Assembly: GCA_002335865.1 (NCBI GenBank)
Contig: DDCY01000005.1
Coordinates: 1-32,627 of the forward strand
Direction of reading: 5' to 3'
From: Saprospiraceae bacterium UBA1994
Lineage (GTDB): Bacteria; Bacteroidota; Bacteroidia; Chitinophagales; Saprospiraceae
DNA length: 32,627 nt
Shown: positions 32,228 through 32,627 of the stretch, piece by piece
Position numbering within the stretch: position 1 is the stretch's first letter
Layout of the letters: the number at the start of each line of letters is the position of its first letter
Made by a program: the position numbers and the translations under genes
Notes under the pieces: generated by a model
The model's database searches: none
Told to the model about the DNA's origin: nothing
Seen by the model: only the letters and a program-made list of their open reading frames with translations

Positions 32228-32627
32228 CTATTTATTTTCTAATAAATCCTGATACAAAACCCTCAACTTATCAAACTCAATAGACCAATTATATTTTGTT
32301 AAAATGGCCTGTCGCCCGTTTTTTCCCATTTCCTCAGCAAGTACATCATTAGATATAATAGTGCCGATTGCCTCTCCTATCGCTTTCGAATCAAGAGGAT
32401 CTACAGTTACACCGCATATATTTTCCTCTATGATACTATTCCAATACGAAAAATTGGAAGCAATAACGGGTATACCTGCATTCATATATTCAAACATTTT
32501 TACCGGCAACGAATCCAAATAATTTTTTTGCGGATATAATGTAACCAAACCTACTTTAGACTGAAGTAATAGATCTGCCACACTTTTTCTATTTAAATAA
32601 CCATGCTCAACCACTTTCGACCATTGT
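32228..32627 (-). CDS. Glycosyltransferase family 4, C-terminal part (runs off the window)
   Basis: The frame is open to the right edge, so the 5' part lies outside; the visible end is about 133 residues. VVEHGYLNRKSVADLLLQSKVGLVT, SLPVKMFEYMNAGIPVIAS and the closing segments are the donor-binding half of a GT4 GT-B enzyme. The GTG at 32614 is not a plausible start, because the reading frame continues upstream (QWSK before VVEHG) with homologous-looking sequence. It reads in the same direction as the rest of the cluster and is 64 nt upstream of the WbuB-like gene. Confidence 0.85.
   Translation of the reverse strand, partial: QWSKVVEHGYLNRKSVADLLLQSKVGLVTLYPQKNYLDSLPVKMFEYMNAGIPVIASNFSYWNSIIEENICGVTVDPLDSKAIGEAIGTIISNDVLAEEMGKNGRQAILTKYNWSIEFDKLRVLYQDLLENK

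Noticed and set aside
32228..32614. Treating the right-edge GT4 as a complete 128-aa gene starting at GTG 32614
   Set aside because: The frame is open to the window edge and the sequence is only the C-terminal half of a GT4 enzyme.

Overview
The window looks like chromosomal DNA of a member of the Bacteroidota, probably a Saprospiria-like lineage. Evidence: low GC; a type IX secretion (T9SS) sorting domain; branched-chain 2-oxoacid dehydrogenase E1 alpha and beta fused in one chain; a ribosomal protein S1 with a helix-hairpin-helix tail; and a TTG-N19-TATATTCG promoter close to the Bacteroidota consensus upstream of rpsA. The lineage is inferred from protein style and could not be tested by a search.

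Left third (1-12623). crtI and crtB overlap and make the first steps of carotenoid synthesis. rpsA lies upstream of them on the same strand and ends in a clear intrinsic terminator. Divergent from rpsA is a plus-strand group: an acyl-CoA ligase, a RidA-family protein resembling 2-aminomuconate deaminase, and an aldehyde dehydrogenase resembling 2-aminomuconic semialdehyde dehydrogenase. The last two would be consecutive steps of tryptophan/3-hydroxyanthranilate breakdown. The fused E1 gene converges on them. Two paralogous ArsR-type regulators without visible metal ligands follow.

Middle (12624-22983). A gene-free stretch of about 0.9 kb precedes the minus-strand housekeeping genes tsaB, a carboxy-terminal processing protease, an alpha/beta hydrolase and uvrB. 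Next is a two-gene secretion operon: a secreted protein ending in two dockerin-like repeats, then a T9SS-sorted protein whose N-terminal beta domain may be cohesin-like. A weak leucine-rich-repeat remnant lies in the following intergenic region.

Right third (22984-32627). One long minus-strand surface-glycan cluster is read from the right edge leftward: two GT4 glycosyltransferases (the first cut by the window), a PglD-like acetyltransferase, a PglE/LegC-like aminotransferase, a UDP-sugar 4,6-dehydratase, a PglC-like phosphoglycosyl transferase, a WecB epimerase, a methyltransferase, a GDP-mannose pyrophosphorylase and a PglA-like GT4. Together they suggest synthesis of a UDP-diacetamido-trideoxyhexose (bacillosamine type), its transfer to a lipid carrier, and extension with further sugars including ManNAc- and mannose-derived units. 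The phosphoglycosyl transferase has Asn where the catalytic Asp is expected, and an octanucleotide repeat array lies just upstream of it.

No CRISPR array, tRNA, rRNA, transposase or phage gene was recognised. The window is mostly ordinary core and surface-glycan DNA. The items most worth a second look are the dockerin/T9SS pair with its 35-nt exact repeat, the Asn-variant phosphoglycosyl transferase, the octanucleotide array and the aminomuconate gene pair.
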